From Saccharothrix luteola (lineage in GTDB: Bacteria > Actinomycetota > Actinomycetes > Mycobacteriales > Pseudonocardiaceae), in NCBI RefSeq assembly GCF_020859565.1, contig NZ_JAJHUO010000010.1:124001-188000 (forward strand): a DNA stretch of 64,000 bases, read 5' to 3'. The position numbers and the translations under genes are program-made. Position 1 is the stretch's first letter; every line of letters starts with the position of its first letter. Positions 53,068 through 63,606 of the stretch are shown here, one piece after another. The notes beneath the pieces were generated by a model that did not search any database, had not been told where the DNA came from, and saw only the letters and a program-made list of their open reading frames with translations.

Positions 53068-53554
53068 ACCCGAGCGCGGTCACGTCGACGCCGGGCACCG
53101 GCCGCCAGTCGCGATCGGGCCGCCGCTGGAAACCGAGCCGCTGGTAGAGGCGGTGCGCCGTGGTCATGTGCTCGGAACTGCTCATCACCAACCGGTGGGC
53201 GCCGAGCTCACGCGCCCGCACGATCACCGCGCGCACCAACGCCTCGCCCACGCCGCGCCCGCGTGCCGACGGGCTCACCGCCAGCATCCGGAACTCCACC
53301 TCGCCGTCCCGGCTGACCTCGGCGTACGGGGTGCCGGGCCGGACCACCGTGACGGTGCCGAGCACGGTGTTCTCCACGTCCACCGCCACCAGCAGTTCCG
53401 CCTCACGGGCGCGGGTGCGCGTATCGACCAGCGTGTCGGCGTACCCGCCGGTGTGGCTGTCGATGTGGCGGTCGGCCTGGTAGGCGGCGACGGTGATCGC
53501 ACCCGCCGCCGCCCACTCGTCTTCCCTGGCGGGCCTCACCACGATGTCGGCCAT
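53048..53554 (-). CDS. GNAT-family N-acetyltransferase
   Basis: 168-aa acetyltransferase. Motif A is MLAVSPSARGRGVGEALVRA (acetyl-CoA pyrophosphate loop RGRGVG) and the C-terminal strand is HRLYQRLGFQRRPDRDW. Substrate unknown. ATG at 53554 follows GGAAGGG. Overlaps the convergent SWIM gene by 20 bp. Confidence 0.87.
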   Translation of the reverse strand: MADIVVRPAREDEWAAAGAITVAAYQADRHIDSHTGGYADTLVDTRTRAREAELLVAVDVENTVLGTVTVVRPGTPYAEVSRDGEVEFRMLAVSPSARGRGVGEALVRAVIVRARELGAHRLVMSSSEHMTTAHRLYQRLGFQRRPDRDWRPVPGVDVTALGFSLELA

Positions 53555-53695
53555 CTGGTTCCCTTCCACGTCATCGGACCGTCCCCGATTGTCGTCCAGA
53601 CAACTGCCCCGACACGGTGCGATCAAGATTCCGGCCCGATGTCGTGCGCGGGACCTCCCGGGCGCCGCAAGAGTGCGGGTCGCGATGATGTGCCG

Positions 53696-54148
53696 ATGAG
53701 CCGTCCCGGAGCGATCGAACTGCCCGACGGTGCTCTCGTGCGCGGTCGTGGACTGCGGAACCCGACGCCAGAGGGCACGCCGACTACGGGCTGTACCTGG
53801 GTTCGCCCCGGATGCGACGCGCGGTGATGGCGCGCGCGGACGTTCCCTCGTGGGAGCACGAGCGGGTCGAGTGGCCGGACTTCCGGCTGCCGAAGGCGCC
53901 CGGCGGACGCCGTGGTGCTGATCAGGGACCCGCACGCGCGGGCCGTGGCCGGTGAACGGGTCGAGGTGGCGTGTGGTGGCGGTGTCGGGCGGACCGGCAC
54001 CGTGATCACTTGCCTGGCCGTGCTGGCGGGCGTCCCATCGGGTGACGTGGTCGCGTGGGCGCGGGCCCACTACAACCGGCGTGCGGTGGAAACGCCGTGG
54101 CAGAAGCGGTGGGTCGCGCGCTTCCCGCACGTGACGCCGGCGGGTTAA
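53696..54148 (+). pseudogene. Protein-tyrosine-phosphatase-like pseudogene, two compensating frameshifts
   Basis: ATG at 53696 reads MSRPGAIELPDGALVRGRGL; the end reads VEVACGGGVGRTGTV (PTP P-loop CxxGxxRTG, Cys near 53970) and RRAVETPWQKRW. Between them the coding frame is displaced: HADYGLYLGSPRMRRAV and PSWEHERVEWPDFRLPKAP are found only in another frame. This is explained by one missing base near 53775 (GAGGGCAC) and one extra base near 53900 (CCCGGCGG). Either a recent pseudogene or sequencing errors. Confidence 0.72.
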
Positions 54149-54283
54149 TCGGTTGCGGACCGTTCTCGCCGGCTGCTTTCGTGGCCGGCGTCCCTGACAC
54201 CTCACCGAGGAGGACGATCGTGGGAGCTGTCATGCCCTTCCAGAAGGTCGTAATCGCCTGTCTCGAAGAGGACGTGACGCTTG

Positions 54284-54861
54284 GTGCGAACGCCGAACCC
54301 GGGGATCCTGGCGCACGTCGACGCCGGTAGGACGAGCCTGACCGAGCGGCTGCACGCCGCCGGGGTCGTCGCCGAGGTGGAACGGGTGCTCGGCGTGCTT
54401 GACGGCCCGGTGCCGGCCAAGGACGACGACGCCGTGCTCGCGGCCTACCTCACGGGCACCCTGTCTACTTCGGGTCGGCGATCACCGGCGCCTGCGTGCC
54501 CCTGCGTGCCGGAGTTGCCGACGGGGTTGGCGGAGTTCCTGCCCCCGGCGTCCGGCGATCACGACGGGCCGGGCGCCCCGGGTGGTGTCGAGGGTGAACG
54601 CGGGGCCGGTGGTGAGCGGGTCGCGTTCGTGCGGGTGTTCTCCGGGACGGTGCGCTCGCGCGAGCGGGTCGCTGTGGGGTGTTCGAGCCAGGTGGGATGG
54701 CGTGCCGTGGCGCCGTTCGGGCGGGGCAGGTGGCGAAGGTGCGGGCCGGTTCCGGCGCGGTGGGGGCGATACCGCCGGGGAGCGTGCTGCGTCTGCGGCC
54801 AGATCAGAACCTGTTGCACCGCAAGGAATATCTGCTGCGCGTGACGCGGCGGACCAACTGA
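54284..54861 (+). pseudogene. Decayed EF-G/Tet(M)-type ribosomal-protection GTPase remnant
   Basis: Starts with PGILAHVDAGRTSLTERLHA, the G1 P-loop of EF-G and Tet(M)-type ribosomal protection proteins with Lys replaced by Arg. The switch and G2-G4 regions are missing. A domain-II-like segment (GERVAFVRVFSGTVRSRERV) follows and, after a -1 shift near 54677, FEPGGMACRGAVRAGQVAKV in another frame, then a stop at 54861. About 190 codons remain of an expected ~640. Non-functional. Confidence 0.7.
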
Positions 54862-54877
54862 CCCATGGGAGTGAACT

Positions 54878-55618
54878 TTGTCCAGCTATGACGTGATCGG
54901 TGATCCGGCGTTCTTCGGGAAGGTGTGGGCGGAGGACTACGACGACGGAACCGAGCTCGACCCGACTCCGGCGGTGGACTTCCTGGCGCCGATGGCGGGT
55001 GGGCGGCGGACTCTCGAGTTGGCGATCGGCACGGGGCGGGTGGCGTTGCCGTTGGCGGCGCGGGGTGTGCCCGTGGAGGGGGTGGAGGGTTCGGAGCTGA
55101 TGGCGGCGAAGCTGGCCGCGAAACCGGGTGGGGCGAACGTCCCGGTGACCATCGGAGACATGGCCGACGTGCCGGTGACGGGCCGCTTCGCGCTCGTGTA
55201 CCTGGTGTTCAACACGATCTTCAACCTGGTGGACGCCCGGCGGCAGGCGGACTGCTTCGCGAACGTCGCGCGCGTGCTGGAGCCGGACGGCGCGTTCGTG
55301 ATCGAGACGTACGTGCCCGACCCGTCGCAGTTCCCAGGCGGCAAGCGGGTCCAGGCGCTGTGGGCGGACGTCGAGTCGGCCGCGATCGAGGTCTACGACG
55401 TCGACCTGGCGGCGCAGCGGTTCGTCAGCCAGAAGATCATCTTCACCGCCGACGGCATCCGCCTGAAGCCACACGCCCAGCGCTACACCTACCCCGGCGA
55501 ACTGGACCTGATGGCCGAACGCGCCGGCCTGCACCTGACCGAACGCCACGAATCCTGGACCCGCCGCCCGTTCACCGGTGCCAGCAAGGGCCACATCTCG
55601 GTGTACCGGCCGATGTGA
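54878..55618 (+). CDS. Class I SAM-dependent methyltransferase
   Basis: 246-aa methyltransferase. Motif I is TLELAIGTGRVALPLAARG (about 46-64), the acidic residue after strand 2 is in VEGVEGSELM, and motif IV is RFALVYLVFNTIFNL. Substrate unknown. The start is TTG at 54878 (TTG TCC AGC TAT), supported by GGGAG seven bases upstream; it begins 16 bp after the decayed GTPase gene and may once have been its partner. Confidence 0.85.
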   Translation: MSSYDVIGDPAFFGKVWAEDYDDGTELDPTPAVDFLAPMAGGRRTLELAIGTGRVALPLAARGVPVEGVEGSELMAAKLAAKPGGANVPVTIGDMADVPVTGRFALVYLVFNTIFNLVDARRQADCFANVARVLEPDGAFVIETYVPDPSQFPGGKRVQALWADVESAAIEVYDVDLAAQRFVSQKIIFTADGIRLKPHAQRYTYPGELDLMAERAGLHLTERHESWTRRPFTGASKGHISVYRPM

Positions 55619-55639
55619 CGTGCCGACTCCTCGCCCAAC

Positions 55640-56180
55640 CCGTTCCGCGACCGCGGCGGGCTTCGCTCGGCCGGCTGTCCGCCCGGCCGGCTGAGCGGGC
55701 CGGATTGGGTTGGGCGGGCCCCGACAGGGTTACGCGGACAGGGTTACGCGGGCTCGGATCGAGCTGGGCCAGGCCGAGTCGGGCGGCCGGGGTCGGACCC
55801 CAGGGGCTGGGCCGGGTCATGCGGGCCGGGTTCGCAGGCCGGGCTTGGCAGCCGGATCGGTCAGGCCGGGTCGATCTGGCTGTGCCTGGTGCGCCAGGTC
55901 GGGTGAGCCGGCTCTGGTCAGACGGGTCGACTCGGGGGGGTCGGGCTGCTCGGGCGGGCCGAGTCGGGCGAGCCAGGCGGGCCGGGCCGGGCTGCTCGGG
56001 CGGGCCAGGTCGGACGGCGGTGTGGTGGCTGGGTTGGACCGGGTTTCGGGGCGGTGTTGTGTGGATGTTGGGGTGGGCGGTGGCGGGGTGGTGGCGGTGG
56101 TGGCGGGATGGAGCAGCGGGGGTTGGGCGGGGTGGAGGTGGGGGTTGGACGGGTTGGGGTGGGGGTTGGTTGCCGGCCTC
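55640..56180. other. Strand-biased G-rich, gene-free tract
   Basis: More than 500 bp between the methyltransferase and ligA 3' ends, without a convincing gene. The plus strand is strongly G-biased: short GGGCCGGG/CGGGC motifs in the first part, then GGTGG/GGTTGGG runs (56060-56170) with many GGG tracts. The transcript from ligA would be C-rich. Either a degenerated repeat region or a quadruplex-forming terminator region. Confidence 0.6.
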
Positions 56181-56282
56181 GTTGTTTCAACCGACGTTTG
56201 AGGTTGGGGATAACGGCGTTTTGGTTCAGTCCTCCTGTCGTGATCACTCGATGGTGGTGGTTGTAGTTGGGGAAACTGCTGG

Positions 56283-58484
56283 TCAGGGCGTTGCGGGGGT
56301 TTGCGGTTGGGTGGCTGGGGTGGTGGAGTCGGTGGTGGGGGTTGGGAGGTCGGTGGGGTCTTGGGTGATGGTGGCGACTTTGGTGGCGGCTTCGGGGCCT
56401 TCGGTCAGCAGGACGCGGAAGCCTGCTTCGTCCAGCACCGGGACCTTCAGTTGTTCCGCCTTCTCCGCCTTCGAACCCGGCGACTCGCCCACGACGACGA
56501 ACGCCGTCTTCTTCGACACGGAGCCCGCCGCCTTGCCACCGCGCGACAGGATCGCCTCCTTGGCCTCGTCCCGCGAGAACGTCTCCAGCGAACCCGTCAC
56601 CACGATCGACAGCCCCTCCAGGTTGCGCGGGATCGAGGTGTCCCGTTCCTCGGCCATGCGCACGCCAGCGGCTCGCCACTTCGCCACGACGGCCTGCCGC
56701 CACGGGGTCTCGACCCACTCGCGCACGGCGGTGGCGATGGTCGGGCCCACGCCCTCGGCGGCGGCCAGTTCCTCCTCCGTCGCGGCGACGATGCGGTCCA
56801 GGGAGCCGAACTCCTGAGCCAGGGCACGGGCGGCGGTGGGGCCCACGTGCCGGACCGACAGGGCGACCAGGACCCTCCACAGTGGACGTTGCTTGACCGC
56901 CTCCAGGTTGTCCAGCAGCTTCACGGCGTTCGCGGTCAGGTCGCCGTCCTTGGTGCGGAACAGGTCGACCCGCGCCAGCTTGTCCGCGTCGAGGTCGAAC
57001 AGGTCGCCCTCGTCGCCGTACACCGGGGACTCGACCAGCGCCGCCGCCGCCTCGAAGCCCAGCACCTCGATGTCCAACGCCGACCGCGACGCCAGGTACG
57101 CCAAGCGCTCGCGCAGCTGACCCGGGCACCCCGCCGCGTTGGGGCACCGGATGTCGACGTCCGCCTCCTTCATCGGGCGCAACGCGTGCCCGCACTCGGG
57201 GCACGTCAGGGGCATCTCAAACGCGTACGCGTCATCAGGCCGGGCGTCGATCACGGGACCCAGCACCTCGGGGATCACGTCACCGGCCTTGCGGATCACG
57301 ATGCGGTCGCCGATCAGCACGCCCTTGCGCTTGACCTCACCGGCGTTGTGCAACGTCGCGCGGGCGACCGTCGAACCCGCCACCTTCACCGGCTCCATCA
57401 CGGCGAACGGCGTCACCCGGCCCGTGCGCCCGACCTGCACCTTGATGTCCAGCAGGGTGGTGGTGGCCTCCTCCGGCGGGTACTTGAACGCGATCGCCCA
57501 CCGCGGCGCGCGCGACGTGCTGCCGAGCCGCCGCTGCCACGCCACCTCGTCCACCTTGACGACCACGCCGTCGATCTCGTGCACGGCGTCGTGCCGGTGC
57601 TCGCCCCAGTGCGCGACGTGCGCGCCGACCTCCTCGAACGTGCCCAGCACCACGGTGTGCGACGACACCGGCAGCCCCCACGCCCGCAGCGCCTCGTAGG
57701 CCTCGGACTGCCGGGTCAGCTCGAACCCCTCGCGCTTGCCCAGCCCGTGACAGATCATCCGCAGCCGGCGCGACGCCGTGACCTTCGGGTCCTTCTGACG
57801 CAACGACCCGGCGGCGGTGTTGCGCGGGTTCGCGAAGGGCGGTTTGCCGGCTTCCACGAGCCGCGCGTTGAGCTCGAGGAAGTCCTCCACGGCGAAGAAC
57901 ACCTCGCCGCGCACCTCGACCAGCGCGGGCACGGGGTGCTCGTGGGTGCCGGTCAACGTCTCCGGCACGTCCGGGAGCGTGCGCACGTTGAGCGTGACGT
58001 CCTCGCCGGTTCGCCCGTCGCCGCGGGTCAGGGCTCTCACCAGGCGCCCGTGCTCGTAGAGCAGGTTGATCGCCAGCCCGTCGATCTTCAGCTCGCACAG
58101 GAAGTGCGCGTCCGCGCCGACCTCCTTGCGCACCCGCTCGAACCAGCCCTGCAGCTCCTCGGCCGAGAACACGTTGTCGAGGCTGAGCATCCGCTCCAGG
58201 TGGTCGACGGCCTTGAACTCGGTCGAGAACGTGCCGCCGACGAGCTGCGTGGGCGAGTCGGGCGTGGCGAGCCCGGGGTGCGCCTGCTCCAGCGCCTCCA
58301 ACTCCCGGAGCAACGCGTCGAACTCGCCGTCACTGACCGTCGGCGAGTCGAGGACGTAGTAGCGGAACTGGTGCCCGCGCACCACCTCGGCCAAAGCGGC
58401 GTGCCGCTCGCGCACGTCGGCGGGCACGTCCTCGACGCCCTCGGCGGGCGCCTGGGCCGGGTTCAACGAGTCGCTGCTGGTCAC
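56283..58484 (-). CDS. ligA: NAD-dependent DNA ligase
   Basis: 733-aa replicative ligase. Ia domain RHAALAEVVRGHQFRYYVLD; adenylation lysine in FLCELKIDGLAINLLYEHGR; OB domain, zinc finger with four Cys (LTCPECGHALRPM...RCPNAAGCPGQ), HhH region, and BRCT domain (GLSIVVTGSLETFSRDEAKE). A ~40-residue Thr/Pro-rich tail follows the BRCT. GTG at 58484. Matches Rv3014c in position. Confidence 0.96.
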   Translation of the reverse strand: MTSSDSLNPAQAPAEGVEDVPADVRERHAALAEVVRGHQFRYYVLDSPTVSDGEFDALLRELEALEQAHPGLATPDSPTQLVGGTFSTEFKAVDHLERMLSLDNVFSAEELQGWFERVRKEVGADAHFLCELKIDGLAINLLYEHGRLVRALTRGDGRTGEDVTLNVRTLPDVPETLTGTHEHPVPALVEVRGEVFFAVEDFLELNARLVEAGKPPFANPRNTAAGSLRQKDPKVTASRRLRMICHGLGKREGFELTRQSEAYEALRAWGLPVSSHTVVLGTFEEVGAHVAHWGEHRHDAVHEIDGVVVKVDEVAWQRRLGSTSRAPRWAIAFKYPPEEATTTLLDIKVQVGRTGRVTPFAVMEPVKVAGSTVARATLHNAGEVKRKGVLIGDRIVIRKAGDVIPEVLGPVIDARPDDAYAFEMPLTCPECGHALRPMKEADVDIRCPNAAGCPGQLRERLAYLASRSALDIEVLGFEAAAALVESPVYGDEGDLFDLDADKLARVDLFRTKDGDLTANAVKLLDNLEAVKQRPLWRVLVALSVRHVGPTAARALAQEFGSLDRIVAATEEELAAAEGVGPTIATAVREWVETPWRQAVVAKWRAAGVRMAEERDTSIPRNLEGLSIVVTGSLETFSRDEAKEAILSRGGKAAGSVSKKTAFVVVGESPGSKAEKAEQLKVPVLDEAGFRVLLTEGPEAATKVATITQDPTDLPTPTTDSTTPATQPQTPATP

Positions 58485-58515
58485 GGCATGAGGGTAACCA
58501 GGGGGTCCGACAATT

Positions 58516-59166
58516 TCAGGAGCGATCCCCGGCGATCGCGCGGACCAGGTCGCGCAGTTCCAGCAGGCCGATCGTGCCCTCCGGCTCGGCGGACGCGGTT
58601 TCCACCCGGCCGAGTCTTTCACCGGCCAGTCGCTCACCCAGCGTGACGTCCAACGGGAGGAACGTCATGGTCTGCCTGGCCTTGTCGTCGAGGTCGGCGA
58701 ACCCGGGGTGGTAGACGGCGACGTCGACCAGGCCGTCCGAGACCTGCGCGACCACCCGCACGTCGGCCAGTCGCAGCCGGCGCGGTCCGAGGTTGATGGT
58801 GACCAGGGTCGGGTCCGGCACCGCGGGCACCGAGTCGTGGTACTCCCAGATCATGTCCTCGGCGGGCGCGGCCCCGATCCACGCGTCGGTGTAGGGCCGC
58901 AGCTTCGGGTCTTCACGACCGGTGATCACCAGGGCGTAGATCGCCCGGTGGCCGCGTTCGAGGGAGAACTCCAGGTCGGGGTGCATCGCCGCGACCATCG
59001 CGCCCAGGTCGCCCTCCACCCGGTACGGTTCGCCGTCGCCCAGGGCCGCGCTCACGGTCGGCAGCAGCTCGAACCACTCCTGCCAGAACGCCGCCGCGGC
59101 CTCCGCCGGGTTGGGCAGGTGGACGGGCGCGGGTTCGGGTTCGGTGCGTCGGCGGAACCAGCTCAT
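58516..59166 (-). CDS. Conserved hypothetical protein
   Basis: 216-aa cytoplasmic protein, no signal peptide or helices. Conserved-looking segments are MHPDLEFSLERGHRAIYALV and MIWEYHDSVPAVPDPTLVTI; I do not recognise the family. Its ATG at 59166 overlaps the LysR stop (ATGA), so it is translated with the regulator. ligA starts 31 bp downstream. Confidence 0.75.
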   Translation of the reverse strand: MSWFRRRTEPEPAPVHLPNPAEAAAAFWQEWFELLPTVSAALGDGEPYRVEGDLGAMVAAMHPDLEFSLERGHRAIYALVITGREDPKLRPYTDAWIGAAPAEDMIWEYHDSVPAVPDPTLVTINLGPRRLRLADVRVVAQVSDGLVDVAVYHPGFADLDDKARQTMTFLPLDVTLGERLAGERLGRVETASAEPEGTIGLLELRDLVRAIAGDRS

Positions 59167-60098
59167 GGCTCCATTGAACTACGGCCGGACCGCGGCCGTG
59201 CCCGGAACTGCGGTGGCGCCGAGCCCCGGCGGTCGGCCACGGCGAGCAGTTCCGCCGCGGGTCCCACGAGCTTGCGCCCGCCCGGCCACACGGCGCGCAG
59301 CACGCGTCGCAGGTCGAGTTCCGCGGGCACTTCGACCAGCCGGCCTTCGGCGAGGTCGACGTCCACGGCGAGCACGCTCAGCACGGCGGGCGCGACCCCG
59401 GCGACCACCGCGCCGCGCACGGCCGTGGTGGAGCCGAGTTCCAGCGCGGGCGGGCACGCGTCGGGCAACGCCCGGTCGAGCGTGTCGCGGGTGCCGGAGC
59501 CGCGTTCGCGCATCACGAGCGGTGTCGCGGCCAGTTCCGGCGGGGTGAGCGGTCGGCGTCGGCGTGACCACGGGTGGCCGGGCGCGACGACCACCGCGAG
59601 CCGGTCCACGGCCACTTTCCGGGACGAGAGCCCTGGTAGCGGGCCTGGCGCTTCGACGAAGCCGAGGTCGACCGCGCCGTCGCGGACGAGTGCGCCGACC
59701 GTCTCCGAGTTCGTCACCCGCAGTCCCACGCGCAGGTCGGGTCGGGTGCGGCGCAGTTCGCCGATCCAGCTCGGCGCGAGGTGCTCGGCCACGGTCATGC
59801 TCGCGGCGACCCGCAGCTCGGCCTCCTGCTCCGACCGCAGCGCCCGCGCGCCCTCCACGAGGCCGGCGACCTCGTCCAGCACCCGCCGTGCCCGTTCGGT
59901 CACCACCACGCCCGCGGGCGTGAGCACGGAGCCGCGCCGGCCGCGGTCGACCAGCACGACGCCGAGTCGCCGTTCCAGTGTGGACAACCGCTTGCTCGCC
60001 GACGGTTGCGCGATGCCGAGGTGCTCGGCGGCCCGGCCGAGGCTGCCCAGCTCCCCGACGAGCACCAGCAGGCGCAGCGATTCGAGGTCCGGGGTCAT
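59163..60098 (-). CDS. LysR-family transcriptional regulator
   Basis: 311-aa LysR regulator. Winged HTH GSLGRAAEHLGIAQPSASKR (residues about 18-37) and a C-terminal periplasmic-binding-like effector domain. Divergent from the YeiH-type exporter, the arrangement of the E. coli YeiE/YeiH pair, so it probably controls that gene. ATG at 60098 leaves only 11 bp to the exporter start; GTG at 60104 is also in frame. Coupled to the hypothetical gene downstream. Confidence 0.88.
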   Translation of the reverse strand: MTPDLESLRLLVLVGELGSLGRAAEHLGIAQPSASKRLSTLERRLGVVLVDRGRRGSVLTPAGVVVTERARRVLDEVAGLVEGARALRSEQEAELRVAASMTVAEHLAPSWIGELRRTRPDLRVGLRVTNSETVGALVRDGAVDLGFVEAPGPLPGLSSRKVAVDRLAVVVAPGHPWSRRRRPLTPPELAATPLVMRERGSGTRDTLDRALPDACPPALELGSTTAVRGAVVAGVAPAVLSVLAVDVDLAEGRLVEVPAELDLRRVLRAVWPGGRKLVGPAAELLAVADRRGSAPPQFRARPRSGRSSMEP

Positions 60099-60109
60099 AG
60101 CCACAGGGT

Positions 60110-60958
60110 ATGACTGCGGCGTCGACGGCCGCCTACCGGAAGCGCCGGCGCCGACGGAGGCTGGACGGCGTGCTGATCGCCGCGTTGGTCCTGGGTGTGC
60201 TGGTGGGTGGACGCCTGCCGGATCTGACCGGCGTCACGCGCAAGCTGTTGCGCACCGGGGTGGTGCTGCTCGGTCTGCAACTCCCCGTTGTGCAACTGCT
60301 CAACCTGGGACCGGGCGTTCTGGTGGCGATCCTCGCGACGGTCTCGGTGACGTTCTTCGGCACGGTGGCGCTCGGCCGCCGGCTGGGCCTGCCGCGCGGC
60401 CTGTACATCCTCGTGGCCAGCGGTTTCTCGATCTGCGGCGCCTCCGCCATCGCCGCCGTCGAGGGCCGGGTCGACCGCGAGGACGAGCACGTGGCCACCA
60501 GCGTCGCCCTCGTCACCCTCTACGGCACCCTGGCGATGATCGCGTTGCCGCTGCTGAACGGCTCACCGCAGTGGATCGGGCTGAGCGTGCACGAGGTCGC
60601 GCAGGTGGCCGCCGCAGCACCGGCCGGCGGTCTGGCGACGGCGATGGCGGTGAAGCTCGGCCGGGTGGCGCTGTTGGCGCCGATAGTGGCCGGTGTCGGC
60701 GGTCGCGGCGCGCCGCCGGTGCCCGGCTTCCTGCTCGGTTTCCTGGCGTTGATGCTGGTCAGCCCGCTGGTGCCACCGGCCGTCCGGGACGTGGCCGGCA
60801 CCGCGACGACGGTCGTGCTGGCCGCCGCGCTGTTCGGCCTGGGCACGTCGGTGCGCCTCAAGACCCTCGTGCGGACCAGCCCCAGGGCGCTCCTCCTGGG
60901 GCTGCTCTCCACGCTCCTGGTGTGCGGGACGGGTTACCTGTCGCTGCGGGTGGTGTGA
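60110..60958 (+). CDS. YeiH-family putative sulfate/anion exporter
   Basis: 282-aa membrane protein with about nine hydrophobic helices. Family signatures RKLLRTGVVLLGLQLPVVQL, GFSICGASAIAAVEGRV and EDEHVATSVALVTLYGTLAM are present. Shorter than typical (~330 aa): the first one or two helices seem absent and the start is a basic stretch RKRRRRRRLD. Converges on sdhB with a 25-bp overlap. Function in sulfite/sulfate export is inferred from the family. Confidence 0.8.
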   Translation: MTAASTAAYRKRRRRRRLDGVLIAALVLGVLVGGRLPDLTGVTRKLLRTGVVLLGLQLPVVQLLNLGPGVLVAILATVSVTFFGTVALGRRLGLPRGLYILVASGFSICGASAIAAVEGRVDREDEHVATSVALVTLYGTLAMIALPLLNGSPQWIGLSVHEVAQVAAAAPAGGLATAMAVKLGRVALLAPIVAGVGGRGAPPVPGFLLGFLALMLVSPLVPPAVRDVAGTATTVVLAAALFGLGTSVRLKTLVRTSPRALLLGLLSTLLVCGTGYLSLRVV

Positions 60959-61676
60959 GCGCGCAGCAGGTCGGCGTTCAGCCGGGCGATGGTGGTCAGC
61001 GGGATGCCCTTGGGGCACGCCGACGTGCACTCGCCGGTGTTCGTGCAGCCGCCGAAGCCCGACGCGTCGTGCTCGGCGACCATGTCCCGCGCCCGCGAGT
61101 AACGCTCCGGCTGTCCCTGCGGCAGCACGCCGAGGTGCGTCGCCTTCGCGGCGGTGAACAGCATGGCGGACCCGTTGGGGCACGCCGCCACGCACGCGCC
61201 GCAGCCGATGCACGCCGCCGCCTCGAACGCCGTGTCCGCGTCCGGCTTGGGCACGGGCGTCGCGTGGGCGTCCGGCGCGGACCCCGTCGGCACGCTGATG
61301 TACCCGCCGGCCGCCACGATCCGGTCGAACGCCGACCGGTCCACCACCAGGTCGCGCACCACCGGGAACGGCTCGGCGCGCCACGGCTCCACGGTCACCA
61401 CGTCGCCGTCGCGGAAGTGCCGCAGGTGCAGCTGGCACGCCGTGGTGGCCTTCTCCGGCCCGTGCGCCATCCCGTTGATCATCATCCCGCACATGCCGCA
61501 GATGCCCTCGCGGCAGTCGTGGTCGAACGCCACCGGCTCCTGCCCGGACGTGATCAACCGCTCGTTGAGCACGTCCAGCGCTTCGAGGAACGACATGTCC
61601 GGTGACAGGTCGTCCATCGCGTACTCCACCAGCCGCCCGGTGGCACCGCTCTGCCGCCAGATCCGCAGGGTCAGCT

Positions 61677-61680
<4 letters not shown>
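60934..61680 (-). CDS. sdhB: Succinate dehydrogenase/fumarate reductase iron-sulfur subunit
   Basis: 248-aa subunit with three cluster-binding sets: [2Fe-2S] CREGICGMCGMMING...C (about 57-86), CIGCGACVAACPNG ([4Fe-4S]) and CTNTGECTSACPKG ([3Fe-4S]). GTG at 61680 overlaps the sdhA stop (GTGA). Actinobacterial Sdh1-type length. Transfers electrons from the flavoprotein to quinone. Confidence 0.93.
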
Positions 61681-63605
<1,925 letters not shown>

Positions 63606-63606
63606 G

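Noticed and set aside
55918..57204. Minus-strand frame through the G-rich tract into ligA
   Set aside because: It overlaps ligA in the wrong frame and the desert part is His/Pro/Thr low complexity.
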